Shown here in pieces: positions 1 through 4,939 of a stretch of DNA of 8,710 nucleotides (position 1 is its first letter; the number at the start of each line of letters is the position of its first letter). Origin of the DNA: Lachnospiraceae bacterium (GTDB lineage: Bacteria; Bacillota; Clostridia; Lachnospirales; Lachnospiraceae); contig WQST01000093.1 of the NCBI GenBank assembly GCA_009787745.1, forward strand, positions 1-8,710. Direction: 5' to 3'. The translations under genes were made by a program, and so were the position numbers. Under the pieces are notes generated by a model that searched no databases, had not been told where the DNA came from, and saw only the letters and a list, made by a program, of their open reading frames with translations.

Positions 1-724
1 ATTCGGTCGAAAATGTCGTATGCCGGCAATGATCCGACCAGTATGTGTCAAGAACGCGAATTTCGGTCACGGTCGGGTCACGGTCTTCTTCATCCTTAAA
101 ATAACAGTGGATATGCAAAAAATCCTTAAACGTCATGGCCAGATTCAATGAATCATACAGTTCCGCTAATGTCTCTGCGGATTTTTCGCGAAACCCTTCA
201 TAAATGCCGATATCGGGGGCTTCGTCATATGCGCTAATGAGCGTTTTCGGTTTTTCCATGCCTGTTTCGCGCGAATCAACGGGATTAATCAGGTATGATT
301 TTATGCGGTTAAAGTCCTCATCAGTAATAACGCCTGTTATTATATATGCTGTAGCTGACTTAACGGCCGCTTCTTCTTTTTCATCGAGAAATTTGATACA
401 TTGAGCGGCGGAATCAGCCCGCTGGTCAAACTGCCCCGGAAGGTATTCCACACAAAAAATGCGGCTTCCTTCAGGAATATCAAGGTTGTCTTCATATAAA
501 ATATCCAGCGGCGGTTCGGAAAAGATCATATGACAGGCTTGTTCGTAGACTTTTTCAGAAATGTTTTCTATATCATAACGTATTAGTATTCTGACTGAAT
601 TAATTCCTTCAATACCCAAGAAATGGGTAATGTCTTTCTTTAGCTCATCGGCTTTAGCCGCGTATGGGGACTTCTTTTCAACGTAAATTCGTTTTACATT
701 ATTCCCTATTCGCTCATTTTCCAT
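1..724 (-). CDS. purL: Phosphoribosylformylglycinamidine synthase, N-terminal part (runs off left edge)
   Basis: FGAM synthase carries out the ATP- and glutamine-dependent fourth step of purine synthesis (FGAR to FGAM) in the cytoplasm. I translated the minus strand from an ATG at 722-724; 241 codons are visible and the frame stays open to position 1. The start is supported by a GGAGGAG ribosome binding site at 737-743. The N-terminus (ENERIGNNVKRIYVEKK) and the segment YLINPVDSRE resemble the large single-chain clostridial PurL. The hallmark RVLDTYWSDHCRHTTF, near residues 223-238, is the conserved SDHCRH signature at the start of the first synthase domain. The full protein should be about 1,200-1,300 residues, so roughly four fifths lie outside the window. 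The gene follows the TetR gene by 69 nt in the same direction and may be co-transcribed with it; I see no clear purine riboswitch in the gap. Confidence 0.92.
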   Translation of the reverse strand, partial: MENERIGNNVKRIYVEKKSPYAAKADELKKDITHFLGIEGINSVRILIRYDIENISEKVYEQACHMIFSEPPLDILYEDNLDIPEGSRIFCVEYLPGQFDQRADSAAQCIKFLDEKEEAAVKSATAYIITGVITDEDFNRIKSYLINPVDSRETGMEKPKTLISAYDEAPDIGIYEGFREKSAETLAELYDSLNLAMTFKDFLHIHCYFKDEEDRDPTVTEIRVLDTYWSDHCRHTTFSTE

Positions 725-793
725 TACTTTAATTTTCTCCTCCATTTACGGTTCTTGGCGTTCGCGAAACTGCTTTGGAATGCGGTCCAAGTT

Positions 794-1393
794 TCACTCC
801 TCAAACACAATATTCTGCACTATGTAAACCAACTCCTTATCGACCAAAGCTTCCGAAATCCCCAATGTACGGGCTGTTACTTTAAGCCCTTCCAATGTAT
901 ACATGATATTCGACGCCATTCCGCGAGGGTCTTCACAATAAAACTCGCCTGTTACAAGCCCGTCGCGAATCAAATTTTCAAGTATCAAAACCCCTGTTTC
1001 AAACTGTTGCTTTAAGATATTTTCTTTCGCAGGGATTTTTATTTGCTTAGAACTAAGATAAAAATAATATTCATAAACAGCAACTGATAAGGAATTTTTC
1101 TTGCGCAGAATCTCTTTTTTTTGTTCTTTCATAAAAAGTGCGAGAATATCGGTCGGCGTAGACTGCTCGGGTAAACTCAAAGCCCCCCCGTCGTCCCCCG
1201 ACTCTTGATCCATCTTCATAACTTCCGCAAAAATTTCATCGACACGGGTAAAATGTAAATACAAACCGCCGCGGCTGATGTCACATGCCAAAACGATATC
1301 CTGCATCGTTACATCGCGGAAACCCTTTTCCGCAAAAACCTGACGCGCACATTCCAGAATATGATTCCTCTTCAGTCCTGATTTTTCTCCCAT
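794..1393 (-). CDS. TetR/AcrR family transcriptional regulator
   Basis: This is a cytoplasmic DNA-binding repressor-type protein of 199 residues, a normal length for the family. The N-terminal helix-turn-helix is clear: ILECARQVFAEKGFRDVTM, then DIVLACDISRGGLYLHF (about residues 12-48), then the usual FAEVM helix. The C-terminal ligand domain (about 60-199) is family-variable, so the ligand cannot be predicted. I chose the ATG at 1391-1393 because GGAG sits five bases upstream; a GTG at 1414 would add seven residues but has no good ribosome binding site. The upstream gene ends in a terminator, so this gene probably has its own promoter in 1394-1450, where GGCAGG occurs twice 10 bp apart and could be part of an operator. 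purL lies 69 nt downstream in the same direction; whether it is a target is unknown. Confidence 0.9.
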   Translation of the reverse strand: MGEKSGLKRNHILECARQVFAEKGFRDVTMQDIVLACDISRGGLYLHFTRVDEIFAEVMKMDQESGDDGGALSLPEQSTPTDILALFMKEQKKEILRKKNSLSVAVYEYYFYLSSKQIKIPAKENILKQQFETGVLILENLIRDGLVTGEFYCEDPRGMASNIMYTLEGLKVTARTLGISEALVDKELVYIVQNIVFEE

Positions 1394-1450
1394 AGTTTCT
1401 CCATTACTTGCCACACCAAACCCATGCCTGCCAGTACCTGCCGTATGAAA

Positions 1451-1469
1451 AGTCGCGCTCTGCGCGACT
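1451..1469 (-). terminator. Rho-independent terminator of the 155-residue protein gene
   Basis: The perfect 8-bp stem AGTCGCGC / GCGCGACT (1451-1458 with 1462-1469) has a 3-nt loop. Read on the minus strand it starts 4 nt after the stop codon of the upstream gene and is followed by TTTT. It separates that gene from the TetR gene. Confidence 0.8.
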
Positions 1470-1473
1470 CATA

Positions 1474-1941
1474 CTACTCTTCGCTTAAGGGATACATATC
1501 CAAAATCTCTTTAATCCTTACTAAAGAATGATAAAAAATGCCTTCTTCAACGGCATCCGTCCAAAGCTTCCCTTTCGAGATGCCGCCCAAAACATACTTC
1601 GACATAATCCCGAAAATTACATTTATATCTTTAAGTTCGCATTTCATGATCCGTTCAATCTCATCGAAATGATCGCGCAAACCGTATCTGCTATATACAT
1701 AAGGATAATTCCGATCCATCAGACCCGTATCCTGCATTCCCCTGACGAAATTAAGAAGTGTTGAATCGTATACGGGAACGGAAATTGTCGCGCCGCCAAT
1801 CCCGTCGCCGTCATACATACGCGATTGTTTCAAGCCTTTTCTATCCATAAGCCACGGAATATACCGAAAATATGAATCTATCCGATGCCGATAATCCGCT
1901 ACTAAGCGTAACAGATACTCTTTATCATGTTCTTTATCCAT
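1474..1941 (-). CDS. Uncharacterised 155-residue cytoplasmic protein
   Basis: I do not recognise this family with confidence. The protein has no signal peptide or membrane segment and is rich in charged and aromatic residues. Features that look conserved rather than random are YFRYIPWLMDRKG (about 25-37), a glycine-rich DGDGIGG patch (about 45-51), VPVYDSTLLNFV (about 55-66) and MDRNYPYVYSRYGLRDH (about 75-91); the C-terminal third reads as helical. The start ATG at 1939-1941 has AAGGA at 1950-1954, eight bases upstream. The gene ends in its own intrinsic terminator and is preceded by a likely -10 box at 2032-2037, so it appears to be monocistronic. Good ribosome binding site, codon pattern and terminator make it a real gene; its function is unknown. 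Confidence 0.82.
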   Translation of the reverse strand: MDKEHDKEYLLRLVADYRHRIDSYFRYIPWLMDRKGLKQSRMYDGDGIGGATISVPVYDSTLLNFVRGMQDTGLMDRNYPYVYSRYGLRDHFDEIERIMKCELKDINVIFGIMSKYVLGGISKGKLWTDAVEEGIFYHSLVRIKEILDMYPLSEE

Positions 1942-1969
1942 TCAGCATGTCCTTTCTAATAATCAATAT

Positions 1970-1996
1970 GTCATTCTGAGCCGAAAGGCGCTCAGG
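1970..1996. repeat. Short palindromic intergenic repeat, copy 1 (GTCATTCTGAGC type)
   Basis: GTCATTCTGAGC at 1970-1981 leads into a hairpin: CTGAG (1976-1980) pairs with CTCAG (1991-1995), CC with GG, around a GAAA loop with a two-base bulge. A near-identical 12-mer with one mismatch lies in opposite orientation at 4805-4816. Motifs of this type are common dispersed repeats in bacterial genomes. It sits in the 5' leader of the minus-strand 155-residue protein gene. Confidence 0.45.
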
Positions 1997-2031
1997 CCGG
2001 CATAAGCCCCAACACACTCTAAAGCGACAAT

Positions 2032-2037
2032 ATTATA
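2032..2037 (-). promoter_or_regulatory. Likely -10 box of the 155-residue protein gene
   Basis: Read on the minus strand this is a consensus TATAAT, about 90 nt upstream of the ATG at 1941. The matching -35 region is poor (TACATT at 17 bp spacing), so the promoter may need an activator. A perfect 10-bp inverted repeat (2043-2052 and 2092-2101) overlaps its spacer and upstream region. Confidence 0.45.
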
Positions 2038-2042
2038 TTACC

Positions 2043-2101
2043 ACAAATTTTCTAAATGTACACTAGAAATTGAACTATACGGCAATTTTTTGAAAATTTG
2101 T
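2043..2101. repeat. 10-bp perfect inverted repeat, arms 39 bp apart
   Basis: ACAAATTTTC (2043-2052) and its exact reverse complement GAAAATTTGT (2092-2101) flank an AT-rich stretch. The first arm lies between the likely -10 and -35 of the minus-strand 155-residue protein gene. It could be a pair of operator half sites or chance in AT-rich DNA. The rest of the gene-free stretch 2102-2182 holds only a weak AT-rich stem (TTTTGTA at 2140-2146 with TACAAAA at 2153-2159). Confidence 0.3.
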
Positions 2102-2182
2102 AAGCCTGATGGTATTTAATATAACCCTCATGGGCATTCTTTTGTAAACTTCTACAAAAACTATAACAATAAGCCCCTTTAT

Positions 2183-2247
2183 TTGCTAATATATTACAAG
2201 TATTTTGCAAATTAGTTATAGAAAAAATAACGCGGACAGTGTAAACT
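2183..2247 (+). promoter_or_regulatory. Promoter and upstream element of small RNA A
   Basis: The 38-bp block 2183-2220 is 33/38 identical to 2393-2430. It consists of two direct repeats beginning TTGC at 2183 and 2205, 22 bp (two helical turns) apart, with the pattern TTGCWAATWWRTTA. The second repeat runs into a weak -35 (TAGAAA, 2219-2224), followed after 17 bp by a weak -10 (TAAACT, 2242-2247). This geometry is typical of an activator-dependent promoter. The conserved block is followed in both copies by exactly 40 nt of unlike sequence before the first hairpin core, GAGC. Confidence 0.55.
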
Positions 2248-2253
2248 AAATAT

Positions 2254-2343
2254 AAGAATTGAGCAAACCCTCGCTCAAAGCTTATTGGCAAATTCCCCTT
2301 TGCGAAGGCATCCAGGTTGAAAAACCTTGGTGTCTTTGTTTTT
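2254..2343 (+). ncRNA. Putative small RNA A with C-rich anti-Shine-Dalgarno motif
   Basis: The predicted transcript is about 90 nt and encodes no convincing protein. In order it holds a 5' hairpin (TTGAGC 2259-2264 pairing with GCTCAA 2273-2278, 8-nt loop), an open linker containing AATTCCCCTTT (2291-2301), and a terminator hairpin ending in TTTTT (2339-2343). CCCCUU is complementary to AAGGGG-type ribosome binding sites. The layout of hairpin, C-rich linker and terminator is the same as in C-rich regulatory RNAs of Firmicutes such as the streptococcal csRNAs. A second copy of the same design lies 210 bp downstream. The transcription start is inferred from the -10 box. I cannot assign it to a named RNA family. 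Confidence 0.55.
2303..2343 (+). terminator. Intrinsic terminator of small RNA A
   Basis: The left arm 2303-2318 pairs with 2323-2338 (16 positions with three G-T wobbles and one mismatch) around a GAAA tetraloop at 2319-2322, and five T follow at 2339-2343. Confidence 0.75.
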
Positions 2344-2392
2344 GCAGGGATTTATTATGCTGAATAAGCAAATAGAACCCGTACTATATCAC

Positions 2393-2457
2393 TTGCTAAT
2401 ATATTGCTATTCTTTTGCAATTTAGTTATATACAAGCACCGATTATTGTATTATAAT
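2393..2457 (+). promoter_or_regulatory. Promoter and upstream element of small RNA B
   Basis: The 38-bp block 2393-2430 copies 2183-2220, with the same TTGC direct repeats 22 bp apart (2393 and 2415). The promoter is better than in copy A: -35 TATACA (2429-2434), 17 bp spacer, and a perfect -10 TATAAT (2452-2457) at exactly the same offset as TAAACT in copy A. Conservation of the upstream block, while the rest of the promoter has diverged, suggests a bound regulator. Confidence 0.6.
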
Positions 2458-2463
2458 TACTTT

Positions 2464-2565
2464 AATAAGTGAGCTGACACACTCACTCATTCCAAATGAA
2501 TTCCCCTTTTACACAACCAGAGAGACCTGAAAGTTCAAAGCTTTCAGGTCTCTCTGGTTTATACG
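2464..2565 (+). ncRNA. Putative small RNA B, paralogue of small RNA A
   Basis: The predicted transcript is about 100 nt. A 5' hairpin (AGTGAG 2468-2473 with CTCACT 2482-2487) has the same geometry as in copy A (6-bp stem, 8-nt loop) with different bases, so structure is kept while sequence has changed. The linker carries AATTCCCCTTTT (2499-2510), followed by a very stable 19-bp stem-loop at 2515-2559. No credible reading frame is present. Compensated stems plus an unchanged C-rich single-stranded motif argue for an RNA that pairs with ribosome binding sites. The 3' end is approximate because the T-rich tail after the stem is short. Confidence 0.55.
2515..2559 (+). terminator. 19-bp perfect stem-loop ending small RNA B
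   Basis: The arm 2515-2533 pairs without mismatch with 2541-2559 around a 7-nt loop (2534-2540). The T tract behind it is weak (TTTAT, then GTTTTAG), so it may act as a stabilising 3' stem as much as a terminator. Confidence 0.6.
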
Positions 2566-2656
2566 ATAGTTTTAGTCTTGGTTTAATCGGTCGCGTGTCA
2601 CGGTGTCGCGGAGATTTTTAAAAAGTGTCAAGCATTTTTGATTTTTTACAAAAAAG

Positions 2657-2685
2657 TTGACAGCACAAGCTCTGTAAGATATAAT
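2657..2685 (+). promoter_or_regulatory. Consensus sigma-A promoter of tRNA-Trp
   Basis: A perfect TTGACA (2657-2662), a 17-bp spacer and a perfect TATAAT (2680-2685) lie 39 nt upstream of the tRNA 5' end. The A/T runs before the -35 could act as an UP element. The rest of the gap 2560-2656 holds a weak GC-rich dyad (CGCG arms) followed by a T run and nothing else I can support. Confidence 0.9.
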
Positions 2686-2724
2686 GAATCTCGGCATCCA
2701 AATTACCGGCCAATCAATCTCCAC

Positions 2725-2795
2725 AGGGGATTCATACAGTGGCAGTATGACGGTCTCCAAAACCGTTCACGGGGGTTCGAATCCCTCATCCCCTG
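2725..2795 (+). tRNA. tRNA-Trp (anticodon CCA)
   Basis: All four arms fold. The acceptor AGGGGAT (2725-2731) pairs perfectly with ATCCCCT (2788-2794). The D stem ATAC/GTAT encloses loop AGTGGCA, with A14, G18 and G19 present. The anticodon stem ACGGT/ACCGT carries loop CTCCAAA, with anticodon CCA at 2757-2759. The T arm GGGGG/CCCTC has loop TTCGAAT. The discriminator base is G (2795), as expected for bacterial tRNA-Trp, and the G15-C48 pair is possible. The next three bases are CTA rather than CCA, so the 3' CCA must be added by the tRNA nucleotidyltransferase. The gene stands alone with its own consensus promoter, and the sequence directly after it is accessory DNA. Confidence 0.93.
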
Positions 2796-2805
2796 CTATT
2801 TTGTG

Positions 2806-2863
2806 ACAAATCCGAACTCTAGCGTTCACCGATTGTTTCGGTTGGCTATGGGTTCGGATTTGT
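2806..2863. repeat. Long nested inverted repeat directly after tRNA-Trp
   Basis: ACAAATCCGAAC (2806-2817) is exactly complementary to GTTCGGATTTGT (2852-2863). Inside, AGC pairs with GCT and ACCGA with TCGGT, giving a long branched stem, and GTTCATGAAC (2862-2871) is a further palindrome at its edge. No T run follows on either strand, so it is not a classical terminator, although it may end tRNA transcription. It lies exactly between the tRNA and the broken gene fragment and may be a trace of a recombination junction. Confidence 0.5.
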
Positions 2864-3065
2864 TCATGAACACATTGTTTCATTAACTTTTAACGATATT
2901 GAAGAAAAAGCAAATATTATTCCTGCGGGAACGTATAATATTCGTCAGATTTTTATTCTCAAACGCAAGTTAGTTCGCGAGGATGAATGGGAAGAATTTG
3001 TGGAAATGTGTTTGAAAGAAATGATTATGCAAATGGCAGGAGATAATAATAATGCTGATGAATAA
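2823..3065 (+). pseudogene. 3' remnant of an unidentified gene upstream of the nuclease gene
   Basis: The frame is open from just after a TAG at 2820-2822 to a TAA at 3063-3065 (80 codons), with no ATG, GTG or TTG near its beginning. The product ends in a protein-like stretch with FNDIEEKANIIPAGTYNIRQ, then IFILKRKLVREDEWEEFVE, then MCLKEMIMQM. The composition is that of a soluble, helical C-terminal domain. It overlaps the start of the nuclease gene by 14 nt, the spacing expected of translationally coupled partners, so the intact gene was probably an operon partner of the nuclease. I cannot name the family. The likely explanation is loss of the 5' part when this segment was joined to DNA next to the tRNA. 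Confidence 0.55.
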
Positions 3066-4104
3066 CGATGATTATTTCGGGATACTTGATGAAATAAAGA
3101 AGCAAATAAGAAAAGCACAATATCAAGCGGTAATCAGCGCAAACTATGAAATGATTATGTTGTACTGGAATATAGGAAATCATATCAATAAACATAAGTC
3201 ATGGGGTAGCAAATTTATCGAAAATCTCGCACGTGACATTAAGTTGGCATTTCCTGATATAACCGGATTTTCCATCCGTAACATGAAGTATATGGCAAAA
3301 TTTTCAAGTACATATCCTGAAGCGGAATTTGTGCAACGCGCGTTGCACAAATTGCCGTGGCGTCATAACATTGTCATAATGGAAAAAGTTAAGGATTCGA
3401 CAGAGCGGAAGTGGTATATTACCGGCACTATCGAAAATGGATGGACTCGTGATACGCTCGTTCATCAAATTGAATCAAATTTGTATATGCGGCAAATTGC
3501 TGCTAAAAAAACAACTAACTATACCAAACTTCTTCCCGAGCCACATGGAGAACTTGCTCGCCAAACAATCAAAGATCCTTACATATTCGATTTTATTACA
3601 GTAAAAGGTAAAGTTATTGAGCGAGAAGTAGAAAGTGAACTTGTTCGAAACATATCAAAACTGCTATTAGAATTGGGAAAAGGTTTTGCTTTTGTCGGTA
3701 ATCAGTATCACTTAGAAATCGAGGGCGAGGATTTTTATATCGACCTATTGTTTTATCATCTTGAGCTTCGGTGCTATGTGGTTATTGAACTTAAAACCGG
3801 AAACTTTCTTCCAGAATATGCCGGAAAGTTAAACTTCTACCTTTCGGCAGTTGATGACATTATTAAAAAGGATTGTGACAATCCTTCAATTGGTATACTT
3901 TTATGCAAAAACAAACGAGGGATGATAGCAGAGTACGCGTTGAAGGATGTGACCAAGCCAATAGGTGTTACTGAGTACAAATTACTCGGAACACTACCGC
4001 AAGAATATGAGAAATCATTACCATCTATTGAGGATATTCGCTCACGTATTGCAATTGAAATGGATACTACTGTGGAAGAAGGTAATGCCGAATGCGATAT
4101 GTAA
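3052..4104 (+). CDS. DUF1016/YhcG-family protein with PD-(D/E)XK nuclease domain
   Basis: This 350-residue cytoplasmic protein has the two-part layout of the YhcG/DUF1016 family. The N-terminal DUF1016 helical region (about residues 8-150) shows the typical YWNIGNHI, GFSIRNMKYM and LPWRHN motifs. The C-terminal nuclease-fold region (about 170-320) carries candidate catalytic residues D231 in FYIDLLFYH and E246 and K248 in VIELK. Both halves look intact, so a DNA- or RNA-cutting or binding activity is plausible; family members are often found in defence and mobile-element regions, but the exact role is not established. The start ATG at 3052 has AGGAG nine bases upstream and overlaps the broken gene before it. 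The stop overlaps the start of a truncated serine recombinase. The gene reads more AT-rich than maf or the VTC operon, consistent with horizontal transfer. Confidence 0.9.
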   Translation: MLMNNDDYFGILDEIKKQIRKAQYQAVISANYEMIMLYWNIGNHINKHKSWGSKFIENLARDIKLAFPDITGFSIRNMKYMAKFSSTYPEAEFVQRALHKLPWRHNIVIMEKVKDSTERKWYITGTIENGWTRDTLVHQIESNLYMRQIAAKKTTNYTKLLPEPHGELARQTIKDPYIFDFITVKGKVIEREVESELVRNISKLLLELGKGFAFVGNQYHLEIEGEDFYIDLLFYHLELRCYVVIELKTGNFLPEYAGKLNFYLSAVDDIIKKDCDNPSIGILLCKNKRGMIAEYALKDVTKPIGVTEYKLLGTLPQEYEKSLPSIEDIRSRIAIEMDTTVEEGNAECDM

Positions 4105-4193
4105 TTTACGTAAGATATAGTAGCGCCGAACAACGCGAGGAAATTGTTGAAGGACAACTCCGCAAAAGTAACTGTGTGAACAGTTGTAAATAA
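4092..4193 (+). pseudogene. Truncated serine recombinase, N-terminal remnant
   Basis: The 33-codon frame starts at ATG 4092-4094, overlaps the nuclease stop by 13 nt and has AAGG nine bases upstream. It reads MRYVIYVRYSSAEQREE, then IVEGQLRK. This matches the start of large serine recombinases (YARYSS-x-Q-REESIEGQLR), including the R-x-S-S region with the catalytic serine. After about residue 25 the similarity stops (SNCVNSCK, then TAA), so the remaining several hundred codons are gone. The fragment cannot encode an active enzyme. Its overlap with the nuclease gene shows that the nuclease travelled with a recombinase. A small 6-bp hairpin (4170-4185) sits at the breakpoint, and the maf leader begins right after. 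Confidence 0.75.
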
Positions 4194-4221
4194 GCGATTA
4201 AAAACAATAAGGACGAAAATC

Positions 4222-4815
4222 ATGATAATTCTGGCATCAAAATCACCGCGGCGCAGCGAAATACTTAGGAACTTGGGTATTGAGTTTACTGTTTTTACTA
4301 CTGATGCGGATGAAAATTTGGATGAATCACTTCCGCCTTCGGAATATGTGGCGATAATTGCCAAGCGGAAAGCCGCCGCGGCAGTTAATTCCCGGCTTTC
4401 TGTAAATAGCGGCGACACTACCATCATCGCCGCCGATACCACCGTCTATATTGATGGGAAAATATTAGGCAAACCCGAAAGTAAAGAAGATGCCTTCAAT
4501 ATGATCAAACTCCTCGAAGGCAAATGGCACAGCGTTTACACAGGTCTGTGCGTGGCTTTTATCGAAAACTGCAACGTTACATATATAGAAGAATGCGTAA
4601 AAACCAATGTTTTATTCAAGCCCCTAAGTAACGCCCAAATCGAAAGCTATATCAATACCGATGAACCCTATGATAAAGCCGGTTCCTATGCCATCCAAGG
4701 CGAAGGCAGTAAGCTAATCGCCCGAATAGACGGTGATTACACTAATGTAGTCGGCTTACCTGCCGAAAATCTGCTGAGAATTTTAAACGAATGTAATCGT
4801 AAACGCTCAGGATGA
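4222..4815 (+). CDS. maf: Maf family nucleotide pyrophosphatase
   Basis: Maf proteins hydrolyse non-canonical or excess nucleoside triphosphates (dTTP/UTP or modified pyrimidines) to monophosphates in the cytoplasm; overproduction in Bacillus blocks septum formation. The 197-residue length is typical. Visible motifs are ASKSPRRSEIL (5-15, the phosphate-binding S-x-S-P-R-R), AADT (70-73, acidic metal/catalytic site), GKPESKEDA (83-91), YDKAGSYAIQG (150-160) and IDGDYTNVVGLP (169-180). The start ATG has AAGGA eight bases upstream. The last codons (RSG and stop) lie within a dispersed-repeat-like GCTCAGGATGAC. The gene follows the eroded recombinase; no clear promoter of its own is visible, so it may be read from upstream or from a weak promoter inside the island. 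Confidence 0.94.
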   Translation: MIILASKSPRRSEILRNLGIEFTVFTTDADENLDESLPPSEYVAIIAKRKAAAAVNSRLSVNSGDTTIIAADTTVYIDGKILGKPESKEDAFNMIKLLEGKWHSVYTGLCVAFIENCNVTYIEECVKTNVLFKPLSNAQIESYINTDEPYDKAGSYAIQGEGSKLIARIDGDYTNVVGLPAENLLRILNECNRKRSG

Positions 4816-4816
4816 C
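4805..4816. repeat. Short intergenic repeat, copy 2 (inverted relative to copy 1)
   Basis: GCTCAGGATGAC is the reverse complement of GTCATCCTGAGC, one mismatch from copy 1 at 1970-1981. It supplies the last codons and most of the stop codon of maf. A 12-bp palindrome, ATATCGCGATAT, follows at 4824-4835 in the maf/lipoprotein gap. Confidence 0.35.
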
Positions 4817-4868
4817 AATTGCAATATCGCGATATCCGGGCAATATTTGCATTATCGTAAAATTTTAT

Positions 4869-4897
4869 TTGCTTTTTCAGCTGTTGAACGATATAAT
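4869..4897 (+). promoter_or_regulatory. Promoter of the lipoprotein gene
   Basis: -35 TTGCTT (4869-4874), a 17-bp spacer and a perfect -10 TATAAT (4892-4897) lie about 43 nt upstream of the start codon at 4940. Only three of six -35 bases match consensus, so the promoter is probably moderate. Confidence 0.65.
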
Positions 4898-4939
4898 AGT
4901 CAGAACTTACAGAATTATTTTTGTGAAAAAGGAGAATAC

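Noticed and set aside
2052..2291. 79-codon minus-strand open frame
   Set aside because: It is antisense to the small RNA A region, has no ribosome binding site, and its composition is unlike a protein.
2183..2430. Possible two-unit CRISPR array
   Set aside because: There are only two copies, 210 bp apart, with promoter and hairpin features between them; this does not fit repeat-spacer structure.
2638..2886. 82-codon plus-strand open frame
   Set aside because: It runs through the tRNA promoter and the whole tRNA-Trp gene.
4170..4185. AACTGT-GTGA-ACAGTT hairpin as a terminator
   Set aside because: The 6-bp stem is weak and no T run follows; noted only as lying at the recombinase breakpoint.
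3837..4442. 201-codon minus-strand open frame
   Set aside because: It is a shadow of the nuclease and maf genes on the other strand; both of those have clear family motifs.
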